From AP-15 sp963774345 (GTDB taxonomy: Bacteria > Pseudomonadota > Alphaproteobacteria > ATCC43930 > CGMCC-115725), in contig CAVZFB010000028.1 of assembly GCA_963774345.1 (NCBI GenBank), positions 1-64,000 of the forward strand: a DNA stretch of 64,000 nucleotides. The letters are read 5' to 3'. Made by a program: the position numbers and the translations under genes. The notes under the pieces are model-generated. The model searched no databases. It had not been told where the DNA came from and saw only the letters and a program-made list of their open reading frames with translations. Below are positions 53,958 to 62,648 of the stretch, one piece after another. Every line of letters begins with the position of its first letter. Within the stretch, counting starts at the first letter, position 1.

Positions 53958-56864
53958 ATGCCGGATGAAGAATACGCTGAACCACGTCTTCGCATCGAGA
54001 CCGGGGCGCATAATGGCCGCGTCTTGGGTTGCGACGTTGACGGCGCCGGTTCATTGCTGCTGACGGCCGGCGACGACAAAACAGCCCGACTCTGGTCGTT
54101 GCCCGAATTGCGGCCACTCGGCGTGCTGCGTCCCCCCTTCGGCAGCGCCACGGAAGGCGGCCTCTACGCCGCAGCTCTCACGGCGGACGGCGCCATTGGC
54201 GCGGTCGGCGGAAACTCGGGCGGGCTGCTCACCGTTCACGTCTTCGATGTCGCGCGGTGCGAGATCGTGCGGACGGTCGCACTGCCGCAGCACGATTCGG
54301 TCAGCGGGTTGCGCTTCTCGCCGGATGGCAGCCTGCTCGCCATCGGGACAGCGGGTAACGGCCTGGTCATCTTCTCGGTCAGGGATTGGCGGCAGATCGG
54401 ACAGGATGCGTCGTTTGGCGATCGCCTGATGGCGCTCGAATTCAGCGGCGACGGCACCTGGCTCGGGGCGGCGGGAGAGGACGGGAGCATCCGCGTCTAC
54501 CCCTCCGCGACATTGGGCAATGCCAGCATTCAGCCGGCGATGCGGGTCTACGCCGCGGCGGGAAAGAGCGCATCCAGCCTGCGCTTCGCGCCGGATGGCG
54601 CCACCCTGGCGATCGGCTTCGAGGATGGCGGCTTCGAGTTGCGCGAGACGGTTAGTCTCACCTTGCGGCACCAACGGCAGGCCGAGCACTTGATCGCGGA
54701 GGCGGACTCCAAGCCTCACTTCTCTAGCATTGCGTGGTGCGCCGGCGGCGCCGCGCTGCTGGTATCGGGCAATATTTGCATTCGCAATGGCTGGGGTGTC
54801 CTGCGTACGGATGCCACGGCGCAGGCCGACTGGGTGTACGCAATCCAGGAGCCGCTCAGCGCCAATATCGGTTACATGACCAACACCAGATGGGGCTTCG
54901 TCGTCGTTACCCGGGCCGGTGAGATCGCCGTCTATGGCGAAGATGGAGCGCAGCATGCGCATGTTGTGCCGCCGCATGGCGACGTCCGGACGGACCACAG
55001 CTCGAAGCACCCGGCGGCTCAGACCTTCCGCGTCAGCTACGATGGCAGCGTCGCCGAATGGAGCCTCGGCCTCGCAGACCGCTGGCGGATAATGCGCTTC
55101 GATGCGCGCGAGCTCACGCCCGACGCGGCCGATCTTGGCCTGGCGCCTTGGGCCGCGGAAAGCGGGGGCACGCGGATAAAAGGCTGGCGGAGGGACGGAC
55201 CGCTGCAACTTGTCACGGCCGACAATCGCCAGATCACACTGCCGAACGGACTGGAACCGTTGGCGGTGGACGTCGACCAGGGGCACATCCTGCTGGGCAC
55301 GACCTTCAACCTTTACCGCTTTCGGGGCGAGGATGGAGTCCAGGTCGCCTGCCGGGACCTCGCCGATGCGGCCTGGCGCGTGAACCATTCGCAGGACGGA
55401 CGGCTGGCGGTAGCGGCGCTTTTTGATGGGACGATCCGCTGGTTCAGCCTGCCCGATCTTTACGAATTGCTGGCCGTGTTCGTGACCGACGAGCCATTGC
55501 CTCGTTGGCTAGCCTTCACGCCGGGCGGGTACTACGCGGCGGGTGCTGGCGCGGAGACCCTTCTCGGCTGGCACCTCGATCGTGGCCCAGAGCGGAGCGC
55601 GGCTTTCGTCCCCGCCAGCAAGTATGCCGAGCGCTTTCATCGGCCGGATGTCGTCCGCCGCGTGCTGCGCACTCTCGACGAGACCACGGCGCTGCTTGAG
55701 GCTGATGCGGCTCGCGGCGAGGCACGCACGCCGACGTCCGAGCAGCAACGCGCCATGCTGCGCGAGGATCAGCCACCGACCGTCACAATTCTGGTGCCAC
55801 GCGAGGGTGCCCTGCTGCCCGCCGATGGGGACGTCGTGATCGCCGCGGAGGTTCGCGCGCCCGAAACTCGACGCCTGGAGGAGGTGCTGGTGCGCGTCGA
55901 TAGCGGCGCGGTGGTTGCAAAGCCTATCGTCTCGCCGCTCGTCCTCGCGCCGCCCGCACCGGGAGAGGCCGCCTCGCTGCGCCTGCTGCGCGTCGAGCTC
56001 GGCGCCGAGCCGCGGCCAAACGCCGTGTTGGAGGTTTTCGCCCTAGACGAGGGCAAGCGGATGAGCGCGCCCGCGGTCGTTACCCTGCTGCGTCCGCCGG
56101 CGCTTCGTGCTCCAGCGGACGCCGTGATGAAGCCGCGCCTGCTTGCGATACTGGCCGGCATCAGCGCCTATGCTGCCGCCGAATTGCGTGAAGGGGTCCG
56201 CTTTGCGGCGCGCGACGCCAAGGATCTTGCCCGCCTGCTCGGACGGCAGCAGGGCATCCTGTACCGGGAGGTCAAATACCGCTGCCTCCCCGAATCCGAC
56301 CTGACCCGCCACGCGCTGCTTGATGCGCTCGACTGGCTCGAGGCGGAGAGCACCGGCCTCGATACAGCACTGCTGTTCCTCGCCGGTCACGGCGTCACCG
56401 GACGGCGCGGTATCTACTATTTTTTGACGCGCGACGCTTCGCTCGATGCGCCGGACCGGGAGGGATTGTCCGGGCCCGAACTCGTTACCCGCATGCAGTC
56501 GATCGGCGCGAAGCGCCTCGTGCTGCTCGACACCTGCTATGCCGGCGCCGCCGGCCAGCCGGTGCCCGCCTGGGCGCCGGATACCGAGCGGCTGATGAAC
56601 GACCTGCACAGTGCCAGCGTGCCGGTGTTCGGCGCTACCGTGAGCAATCGCCGTGCGGTCGAACGGGCGGACCTCGCCAACGGTGTCTTCACGCATGCGC
56701 TGCTGCGGCTTCTCGACAAGCCGTCGCAACCGCTTGCGTATTCGCAGCTCTGGGCAGGGCTGCGGCGTGAGGTCGGAAACCTGACCGCAGACCGCCAGGA
56801 GCCCTCTTTCCTTAACGCGGGCAACGGCGCTGACCTCGCCCTACTGGCCGGTACGTTGCCCTGA
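53958..56864 (+). CDS. WD40-repeat/caspase-like (C14) protease
   Basis: This is a 968-residue cytoplasmic protein. Residues about 10-560 form WD40-type repeats (AHNGRVLGCDVDGAGSLLLT then AGDDKTARLWSLPEL; VSGLRFSPDGSLLAIGTAGN; MALEFSGDGTWLGAAGEDGS; HSQDGRLAVAALFDGTIRWF). A linker and an Ig-like segment (TVTILVPREGALLPADGDVV) follow. The caspase fold begins near 725: RLLAILAGISAYAAAELREG, the catalytic His811 in LLFLAGHGVTGRRGIYYFLT, and Cys860 in KRLVLLDTCYAGAAGQPVPA. The dyad is intact, so a protease is expected, with the WD40 propeller as sensor or scaffold. It is divergent from the gasdermin-like gene, its likely substrate. Orthocaspases usually cut after Arg/Lys and bacterial caspases vary; specificity is unknown. 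Confidence 0.9.
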   Translation: MPDEEYAEPRLRIETGAHNGRVLGCDVDGAGSLLLTAGDDKTARLWSLPELRPLGVLRPPFGSATEGGLYAAALTADGAIGAVGGNSGGLLTVHVFDVARCEIVRTVALPQHDSVSGLRFSPDGSLLAIGTAGNGLVIFSVRDWRQIGQDASFGDRLMALEFSGDGTWLGAAGEDGSIRVYPSATLGNASIQPAMRVYAAAGKSASSLRFAPDGATLAIGFEDGGFELRETVSLTLRHQRQAEHLIAEADSKPHFSSIAWCAGGAALLVSGNICIRNGWGVLRTDATAQADWVYAIQEPLSANIGYMTNTRWGFVVVTRAGEIAVYGEDGAQHAHVVPPHGDVRTDHSSKHPAAQTFRVSYDGSVAEWSLGLADRWRIMRFDARELTPDAADLGLAPWAAESGGTRIKGWRRDGPLQLVTADNRQITLPNGLEPLAVDVDQGHILLGTTFNLYRFRGEDGVQVACRDLADAAWRVNHSQDGRLAVAALFDGTIRWFSLPDLYELLAVFVTDEPLPRWLAFTPGGYYAAGAGAETLLGWHLDRGPERSAAFVPASKYAERFHRPDVVRRVLRTLDETTALLEADAARGEARTPTSEQQRAMLREDQPPTVTILVPREGALLPADGDVVIAAEVRAPETRRLEEVLVRVDSGAVVAKPIVSPLVLAPPAPGEAASLRLLRVELGAEPRPNAVLEVFALDEGKRMSAPAVVTLLRPPALRAPADAVMKPRLLAILAGISAYAAAELREGVRFAARDAKDLARLLGRQQGILYREVKYRCLPESDLTRHALLDALDWLEAESTGLDTALLFLAGHGVTGRRGIYYFLTRDASLDAPDREGLSGPELVTRMQSIGAKRLVLLDTCYAGAAGQPVPAWAPDTERLMNDLHSASVPVFGATVSNRRAVERADLANGVFTHALLRLLDKPSQPLAYSQLWAGLRREVGNLTADRQEPSFLNAGNGADLALLAGTLP

Positions 56865-57025
56865 GAGGCGCGATATGCCCAGCAGCGCTGCTCGTCGATC
56901 GGTCAGCGGTCGATGTCCTCGACGGGCTGATTTCGCGCGAAACGGCGCTCGATGACTACCGCGTCGTGCTTGCCGCCGACGAGTCCCTCGACCGTGCGGC
57001 TACGGCGGCGCTGCGGGCGGGCTGA
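56861..57025 (+). pseudogene. Hydantoinase B (HyuB) C-terminal scrap
   Basis: In the frame ending with TGA at 57023-57025 the codons read LLVDRSAVDVLDGLISRETA, LDDYRVVLAADESLDRAATA and ALRAG. This matches the final ~45 residues of hydantoinase B/oxoprolinase subunits (DP..VL.DV..G.VS.EAA..DYGVVL...DEAATAALRA), recalled from the family. There is no start codon of its own and the rest of the gene is absent. It marks the right boundary of the gasdermin/caspase insertion. Confidence 0.6.
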
Positions 57026-57036
57026 CGCCGCCCCCG

Positions 57037-57792
57037 TTACCAGCGACCATAGCGGCAGACATACCAGGCCAAGCCGATCAGCTCGTGCAGCGCGTAATAG
57101 CTGTCGAGCATCGCGGGGATTTGCGGCAGAAAGCTCGCCGGACTTAGCCTTAGCCTCCGGCCGCTGGCGGTCGGCGCGGCGACGACCGGGTACCCGACGG
57201 CGCGGAACGACCACAATGCCCGCGCCATATGCCAGCGGTTGGTAACGACCACAGCCGCCGAGATGCCCGCCCGGCGCAGCATCTCGGCCGAATAGAGCGC
57301 GTTCTGGTAGGTCGTCATCGAACGATCTTCGCGCCAGCGCACCAACAAGCGAAAATCGGTTTCCAGGGCCTCGGCCATCATGTCGGCCAGCGGCGCGTCG
57401 GCATCATAGACCTGGCCGCCGCTGACCAGGATCGGCAGACCTGACCGGCGCGCTTCGCTCGCTGCATCGGCCAGCCGCTCTAAGGTGACCGGTCCGACCG
57501 TGTCCTTTGCGCCGGCAATATTGCCGTGCCGGAAATCGGCGGAGAGGACCACGATCGCTGCCGGCGGCGCCGGTGCCGGCAGGGTGGGGATTATGCCGGC
57601 CAGCGCCTCGGCGGAGCGGATCAGACCCAACGCCGCGAGCGGGGTCGCAGTGACGTACAGACACGCCATCGCCGCCGTTGCCAGCACGAGGCCGGTCCGC
57701 CGCCATCGCCAAGCGAGAATGACCCCGGCCATTGCCAGCAGCACGAACAGGTTCGGCGGGATCAGCGAGGAATAGGAGATCCACTGCAACAT
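57037..57792 (-). CDS. YdcF/ElyC-family (DUF218) membrane protein
   Basis: This 251-residue protein has two N-terminal helices (LIPPNLFVLLAMAGVILAW, TGLVLATAAMACLYVTATPL) and a DUF218 domain in the periplasm: AAIVVLSADFRHGNIAG, LPILVSGGQVYDADAPLADM, STNTYQNA-like DRSMTTYQNALYSAEMLRRA and AAVVVTNRWHMARALWSFRA. ElyC/SanA/YdcF proteins affect envelope or peptidoglycan precursor metabolism and are frequent in polysaccharide loci. It is intact. Confidence 0.9.
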   Translation of the reverse strand: MLQWISYSSLIPPNLFVLLAMAGVILAWRWRRTGLVLATAAMACLYVTATPLAALGLIRSAEALAGIIPTLPAPAPPAAIVVLSADFRHGNIAGAKDTVGPVTLERLADAASEARRSGLPILVSGGQVYDADAPLADMMAEALETDFRLLVRWREDRSMTTYQNALYSAEMLRRAGISAAVVVTNRWHMARALWSFRAVGYPVVAAPTASGRRLRLSPASFLPQIPAMLDSYYALHELIGLAWYVCRYGRW

Positions 57793-57825
57793 GGTGGATT
57801 CGGTGACAGATCGCTCGAGTTCGCG

Positions 57826-58903
57826 TCAGCCGAACGGGGCGACGCGCTCGCCGCGCAGGCGGTGATAGATTTTCGCCGCTTCGCGCTTGAGCCCGAGCCC
57901 GAGGCCGCGCCGCGTGCGCGGGTTGGCCGCGGTGATTCCCCAGCGTTCGCGGCGCCGCGGCAGCCATAATTTCTTATAGGGGTCGTCGCCGCGCCCGAAA
58001 TTGATCTCGTAAGGGTGGTCCTCGGCGAGCACGCGCTCGATCATCTCCATGGTCAACAATGTGCCGAGCGAAAAATCGTCGAAGCGCTTGTCGTGAGCGA
58101 GTTTGTAGATGACGGCGCGGCCGTTCCATACGATCCAGAGCTGCGCCGCGGCCGGGATTCCGTCGAGGGACGAGATGGCAAGACGCAACGCTCCCTCCGC
58201 GGCGGCCAGCCGGATCAGCGCCGGAATAAAGTCGGGGTACATCTCAGCCGGCTTCCAACTTTGCGCGTAGATCGCCGCGTAATCGGCGATTGCCGGCTCG
58301 ATGCCGGCGGACTTGGCATAAAACTCGGTTTTAAGCCTGCTGCCCGGAGCCAGCCGGCGGCGCTTGCGACGCCAAGTGTTGCGCAATTCCGAGGGACGCT
58401 GTGCGAGGTAATCGGCAAAGCTCATCCCCGCGGTTTCCTCGTACCAGTTCCCGGAATTAAAGACGCATTCGACGAACAGCCCGGCGCCCCGCAGAGCGGC
58501 GATTGCAGCGCGGAAGGACGGCGCGAGCGGATCAAGCTCCTCCAAGGCGATGGCGTCCCAACGCGGAGTTCTGGTCGAGGATTGCGCCGACGATCGCGCC
58601 GACGCCAGCGGCAAGATCGGCCTCCGGCGCGGCGAGAATGCCGTGCTCGACGCTGTAGGCGTTGGTCAGGCTGGCGAGGCGCCGCCGCCCTTCGCCGTCC
58701 ACGACCTGAAGCACGAGTGCCGCCGCCGAGCCCGGCCGCTCGTCACTGTAGAGCCGGGTTTCGGTCGCCGGCGGTACGCCGTGGCATGCCATCAGATCGT
58801 ACCAGCCGGGCAGCGCGAAAAAAGAATCGCGCGAGGCGGCGTCGAACAGGGCAGCCAGCCCGCTCGGCAGTCGCCGAAAATCGGGGTTGCGGTAAACTGG
58901 CAT
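57826..58903 (-). pseudogene. FemAB/BioF2-type GNAT acyltransferase, one frameshift
   Basis: The first frame (ATG 58903) reads MPVYRNPDFRRLPSGLAALF, ASRDSFFALPGWYDLMACHG and LTNAYSVEHGILAAPEADLA up to GAILDQ. An extra base at 58569-58570 then displaces the continuation PRWDAIALEELDPLAPSF, VECVFNSGNWYEETAGMSFA, LRNTWRRKRRRLAPGS and LAHDKRFDDFSLGTLLTMEM, ending at 57826. Joined, about 358 residues form a double-GNAT acetyltransferase like those found in exopolysaccharide and exosortase loci. A role in acylating sugars or lipids is inferred. It is divergent from the glycosyltransferase gene at 58950 (46-bp gap). Confidence 0.82.
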
Positions 58904-58949
58904 CAGCCGAGCGATATCACGCGACGCCGGCCCCGCAGCCGCATTTGGT

Positions 58950-60182
58950 GTGGTCCCGCAGGTGCAGATCCTTACCTTTACGACGTTATATCCGAGTGCC
59001 GCGCGCCCCCAACACGGGATTTTTGTCGAGACGCGGCTGCGAAAGCTGGTTGAAAGCAGTGAGGTCCAGGCCCGGATCGTCGCTCCCTGTCCGTGGTTTC
59101 CGTTCACCTCGCCGCGCTTTGGCGGCTATTCGGTAGTGGCCCGGATACCGCCCGAGGAAATGCGGCACGGGCTGCATATCGATCACCCGCGGTATCCGCT
59201 GCTGCCCAAGATCGGTATGAGCACGGCGCCGCTGGCGCTCTTCGCCGCGGTGCTGCCGCTGCTGCGCCGGCAGATCGATGCGGGCGGCGCCTTCGATCTG
59301 ATCGACGCCCATTATTTCTACCCCGACGGGATTGCCGCGGTGCTGCTCGGCCGGGCGCTCGGGCGCCCGGTGGTCGTCACCGCACGCGGCAGCGATCTCA
59401 ATCTGATCGCCGCTCATGCCATACCGCGGCGCTGGATTCGTTGGGCCGCGGCGCGTGCGGCGGGGCTCGTCACGGTGTCGAGCGGCCTGAGAGACCGGCT
59501 CGTGGCGCTCGGGACCGCGCCGGAGCGGATCCGGGTATTGCGCAACGGCGTCGATCTCGCGCTGTTTCGCCTGGGCGACCGCGAAGCGGCGCGGCGGCGT
59601 CTCGGCTTCACCCGGCCAACCCTGCTTGCGGTCGGTAATCTGGTGGCGCTGAAGCGGTACCCGCTGATGGTCGAGACGCTGGCGCTGTTGCCCGACGCCG
59701 ATCTGGTCATCGTCGGCGAGGGGCCCGAGCGCGCCGCGATCGAAGCATTGGCGCGAGCCCGCGGCCTCGCCCATCGGGTCCGCCTGTTCGGCCAAATGCC
59801 GCAGCAGAAGCTTCCGGAGATTTACGGCGCGGCTGATCTGTTGCTGCTGGTTTCGACCCATGAGGGCTGGCCCAACGTGTTGCTCGAAAGCATGGCCTGC
59901 GGCACCCCGGTGGTGGTCTCGGATATTCAGAGCATTAGCGACATCGTTGCCGCACCGGTAGCTGGGCGTATCGTACCGGCGATCACGGCGGAAAACCTTG
60001 CAGGCGCGATCAGCAACCTCCTCGCCGCGCTGCCCGAGCGCGCCGCTACCCGCGCTTATGCCGAGCAGTTCGACTGGCAGAGCACGACCGACGGGCAAAT
60101 TGCGCTGTTTCACCAGGTGCGCGCGCAGCTCGATAGGGACGGGGCCGTAACGGGAGCTCATCGCCGCAGCACCCGAGCATAG
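58950..60182 (+). CDS. Glycosyltransferase family 4
   Basis: This 410-residue GT-B enzyme has an N-terminal donor/acceptor domain (VQILTFTTLYPSAARPQHGI then FVETRLRKL; DLIDAHYFYPDGIAAVLLGR; VTARGSDLNLIA). The C-terminal nucleotide-sugar domain has IRVLRNGVDLALFR, LLAVGNLVALKRYPLMVETL, ADLVIVGEGPERAAIEALA and the EX7E motif in STHEGWPNVLLESMACGTPV. GTG 58950 is the longest start; GTG 58962 is also possible. It likely builds the exopolysaccharide. It is convergent with and overlaps the next gene by 25 bp. Confidence 0.9.
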   Translation: MVPQVQILTFTTLYPSAARPQHGIFVETRLRKLVESSEVQARIVAPCPWFPFTSPRFGGYSVVARIPPEEMRHGLHIDHPRYPLLPKIGMSTAPLALFAAVLPLLRRQIDAGGAFDLIDAHYFYPDGIAAVLLGRALGRPVVVTARGSDLNLIAAHAIPRRWIRWAAARAAGLVTVSSGLRDRLVALGTAPERIRVLRNGVDLALFRLGDREAARRRLGFTRPTLLAVGNLVALKRYPLMVETLALLPDADLVIVGEGPERAAIEALARARGLAHRVRLFGQMPQQKLPEIYGAADLLLLVSTHEGWPNVLLESMACGTPVVVSDIQSISDIVAAPVAGRIVPAITAENLAGAISNLLAALPERAATRAYAEQFDWQSTTDGQIALFHQVRAQLDRDGAVTGAHRRSTRA

Positions 60183-61363
60183 ACTTCGGCATAGCGGGCG
60201 ACGCTGTGCGCCCAGCATCTCTCGCTGTCGATGAATCGGGCGGCGCATGCTCGAATACGCGGCCACGACGCGGCGTCGTCGAGTGCTGCGAGCACTCCTT
60301 CGGCGAGCAGATCGGGATCATCGGAGGGAAAGAGGTAGCCGGTCTCGCGGTCCCGGATCAACTCGCGATGGCCACCGACATTCGAGGCGGCAACGATTCG
60401 TTCCTGCGCCATCGCTTCGAGCGGTTTCAGCGGTGTCACCAACTCGGTCAGGCGCAAGGACACGCGGGGAAAAACCAGAAGATCGGCGAGATCGTAATAG
60501 CGGCCGATTTCGTCATGCGGGACCCGCCCGGTGAAGATCGCGCTGTCACCAAGGTCGAGGTCGCGGGCGAGCGCGCGCAAATTCTTCTCCTCCGGACCGC
60601 CGCCGACAAGGAGGATCGCGATGTCCGGGCGCCGGCACTGCATCAGGGGCAGCGCGCGCAGCAGCAGATGCAGCCCCTCATAGGAATAAAATGAGCCGAA
60701 AAAGCCGAGCACCCGCTTGCCCGCGAGACCGAGCCGGGCGGCGAGCGCAGAATCGGGAGCACCCGGCCCGTGAAACGCATTGCGGTCGACTGCATTGGGG
60801 ATGACTGTGATTTTCTGCGCCGGAATGCCGCGGGCGGCGATCTCGCCGCGCAGCCCCTCGCAAATCGTGGTTACCGCGTCGGCCCGCCGCATCGCGTGGG
60901 TCTCGATCAGCCGGGTGGCGCGATAGCGCAGCCCGGCCTCGCGATGGGTCCCGTGGCTCGCTGCCCCGTCCTCCCACAGCGCACGCACTTCGTAAACAAC
61001 CGGGATGCCATGACGGCGGCCGGCGCGAATCGCCGGGAGCGCGTTGAGGACCGGCGAGTGGGCGTGCAGGATCTGCGGCTGCACTTCGTCCACGACCTCG
61101 TCGAGGCGCCGCCCGAGATCGCTGACGATCTTCAGCTCGCGCGCCCAGGGCAGCCGGGCGCCGAGCCCGCTAGGGACCGGTGTGCGCAAAAAATCCCAGT
61201 CGCCGATATGTTCGCGCGGCGGCCCCGGCGCGTAATGCTTGCCGCTGGTCAGCAGCACCGGCTCCCAGCCCAATGCCCGCTGTTGGTTGACGATGCCGAG
61301 CGTGCGAAAGACATAGCCGCTCTGCAGCGGCAGCGAATGGTCGAGGATGTGCAGGACCCGCAT
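60158..61363 (-). CDS. Exosortase-A-system-associated glycosyltransferase (GT4)
   Basis: This 401-residue GT4 enzyme starts MRVLHILDHSLPLQSGYVFR and continues TLGIVNQQRALGWEPVLLTS, which I recall as the diagnostic N-terminus of the PEP-CTERM/exosortase A-associated glycosyltransferase family (LDHSLPLHSGY.FR). The GT-B domain shows QILHAHSPVLNALPA, VTTICEGLRGEIAARGIPAQ, GKRVLGFFGSFYSYEGLHLL and LVTPLKPLEAMAQERIVAAS. No exosortase gene is in the window, but the two PEP-CTERM proteins at 3.3-5.0 kb are expected clients of this system. The gene is intact. Confidence 0.88.
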   Translation of the reverse strand: MRVLHILDHSLPLQSGYVFRTLGIVNQQRALGWEPVLLTSGKHYAPGPPREHIGDWDFLRTPVPSGLGARLPWARELKIVSDLGRRLDEVVDEVQPQILHAHSPVLNALPAIRAGRRHGIPVVYEVRALWEDGAASHGTHREAGLRYRATRLIETHAMRRADAVTTICEGLRGEIAARGIPAQKITVIPNAVDRNAFHGPGAPDSALAARLGLAGKRVLGFFGSFYSYEGLHLLLRALPLMQCRRPDIAILLVGGGPEEKNLRALARDLDLGDSAIFTGRVPHDEIGRYYDLADLLVFPRVSLRLTELVTPLKPLEAMAQERIVAASNVGGHRELIRDRETGYLFPSDDPDLLAEGVLAALDDAASWPRIRACAARFIDSERCWAHSVARYAEVYARVLRR

Positions 61364-61458
61364 CGTCCGATCGCATTTGTTGCCGCTTTCCGGGCCTTAT
61401 ACCAGGATCGCGCAGGGTCGAGCTTATGCTGCATCGGCTGAACTTGGGTTAACAAGGG

Positions 61459-62583
61459 ATGCACGGCCAAACGCGCGCGCCGGGCGAGGTCGCGTTCCGA
61501 CGCGAGGCGCTGCCGCCGCTCGCCGAACTCGAGCGCGAATGGCGGGCGCTCGAAGCCGTTGCGCGCCCGTCCTTCTTCATCTCGTGGGCCTGGATCGGGA
61601 GCTTGCTCGACGCGATTCCGGCGGCGAGCCGGCCGATGCTGCTGCGCGGCCGCGCACAGGCCCAGACAGTGGCGCTGGCGTTGGTCGGCACGGCGGTCAC
61701 ACGGCGCCTCTACCGGCTGATCCGCTCGCGCGGCCTTTACCTGAACGAAACCGGCGACCAGCAATATGACGCGATGACGATCGAGCACAACGGCATCCTG
61801 TGCGCGAAGGGCAGCGAACCCGCCGTCTGCGAGGCGCTGCTAGCCTGGTTCAGCGGGCTGCGCGGCGAGGCCGACGAACTCCATTTCAGCGGCTCGCTGG
61901 TGCGGCTGCCCGAGGCCGCGCTGGCCGCGCGTGGGTTGATGCTCCACGAGATCGCCAAGCCTTCATATTCGGTCGATCTCGGTCTCCTCATGGCAAGCGA
62001 CGGCGCGCTCGACCCGGTGCTCAGCGCCAATGCCCGCCAACAGCTGCGCCGCGCGTTGCGGAATTTCGAAGCGCACGGGCCGCTGCAATTGCGCGAGGCC
62101 GCGACCGAGACAGAGGCCCAGAGCTGGTTCACCGGATTGAAGGCGCTGCATTGCGCCTCGTGGGAACGGCGCGGCATCGCGCACGCATTCAGCGGCGGGT
62201 TTTTCGAGAAGTTTCACCGCCAGCTAATCGAGCGCCATTTTGCCGAGGGTGCGATCCAACTCGTCGAGGCGCAGTCCGGCGATCGGGTCATCGGCTATCT
62301 CTATAATTTCCGCCGCGACGGTCACGTCTATGCCTATCAAAGCGGGTTTGACGACTCCGACCCGCACGAGCGCCCGGGGGTCGTCACTCATGCGCTGGCG
62401 ATCCGACACGCCTTCCACTCGGGCATGCGCGTTTATGATTTCATGGCCGGCCGCAACCGACTGAAAGAAAGCTTTGCCACACGGCGCGAACCGATGTTGT
62501 GGCAGGTGGTCCAGCAACCACGCCTTGCCTTTCGTCTCGAGCACTTCGCCCGCCGTTTGAAGCACGGAGTGGGGCTGACCTGA
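61459..62583 (+). CDS. BioF2/CelD-type GNAT acyltransferase
   Basis: This 374-residue protein of the FemAB-related double-GNAT class has RPSFFISWAWIGSLLDAIP near the N-terminus and SANARQQLRRALRNFEAHGP in the centre. The C-terminal acetyl-CoA-binding fold is IQLVEAQSGDRVIGYLYNFR, HVYAYQSGFDDSDPHERPGV and MRVYDFMAGRNRLKESFA. Such enzymes acylate polysaccharide or lipid acceptors and are encoded in EPS and cellulose loci. ATG 61459 begins after a 95-bp gap from the divergent glycosyltransferase. It is intact, unlike its relative at 57826. Confidence 0.85.
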   Translation: MHGQTRAPGEVAFRREALPPLAELEREWRALEAVARPSFFISWAWIGSLLDAIPAASRPMLLRGRAQAQTVALALVGTAVTRRLYRLIRSRGLYLNETGDQQYDAMTIEHNGILCAKGSEPAVCEALLAWFSGLRGEADELHFSGSLVRLPEAALAARGLMLHEIAKPSYSVDLGLLMASDGALDPVLSANARQQLRRALRNFEAHGPLQLREAATETEAQSWFTGLKALHCASWERRGIAHAFSGGFFEKFHRQLIERHFAEGAIQLVEAQSGDRVIGYLYNFRRDGHVYAYQSGFDDSDPHERPGVVTHALAIRHAFHSGMRVYDFMAGRNRLKESFATRREPMLWQVVQQPRLAFRLEHFARRLKHGVGLT

Positions 62584-62648
62584 GAAATCGCTTGCCGGCG
62601 GCGGAGCGAAACGATAGGGCAGGCCGCAATCCCCTGGCCAGGAGTCCC

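Noticed and set aside
52735..54063. 442-codon plus-strand ORF antisense to the gasdermin-like gene
   Set aside because: It is low-complexity Arg/Ser-rich, crosses the caspase gene start and has no recognisable domain; the minus-strand frame has family-like blocks and normal codon use.
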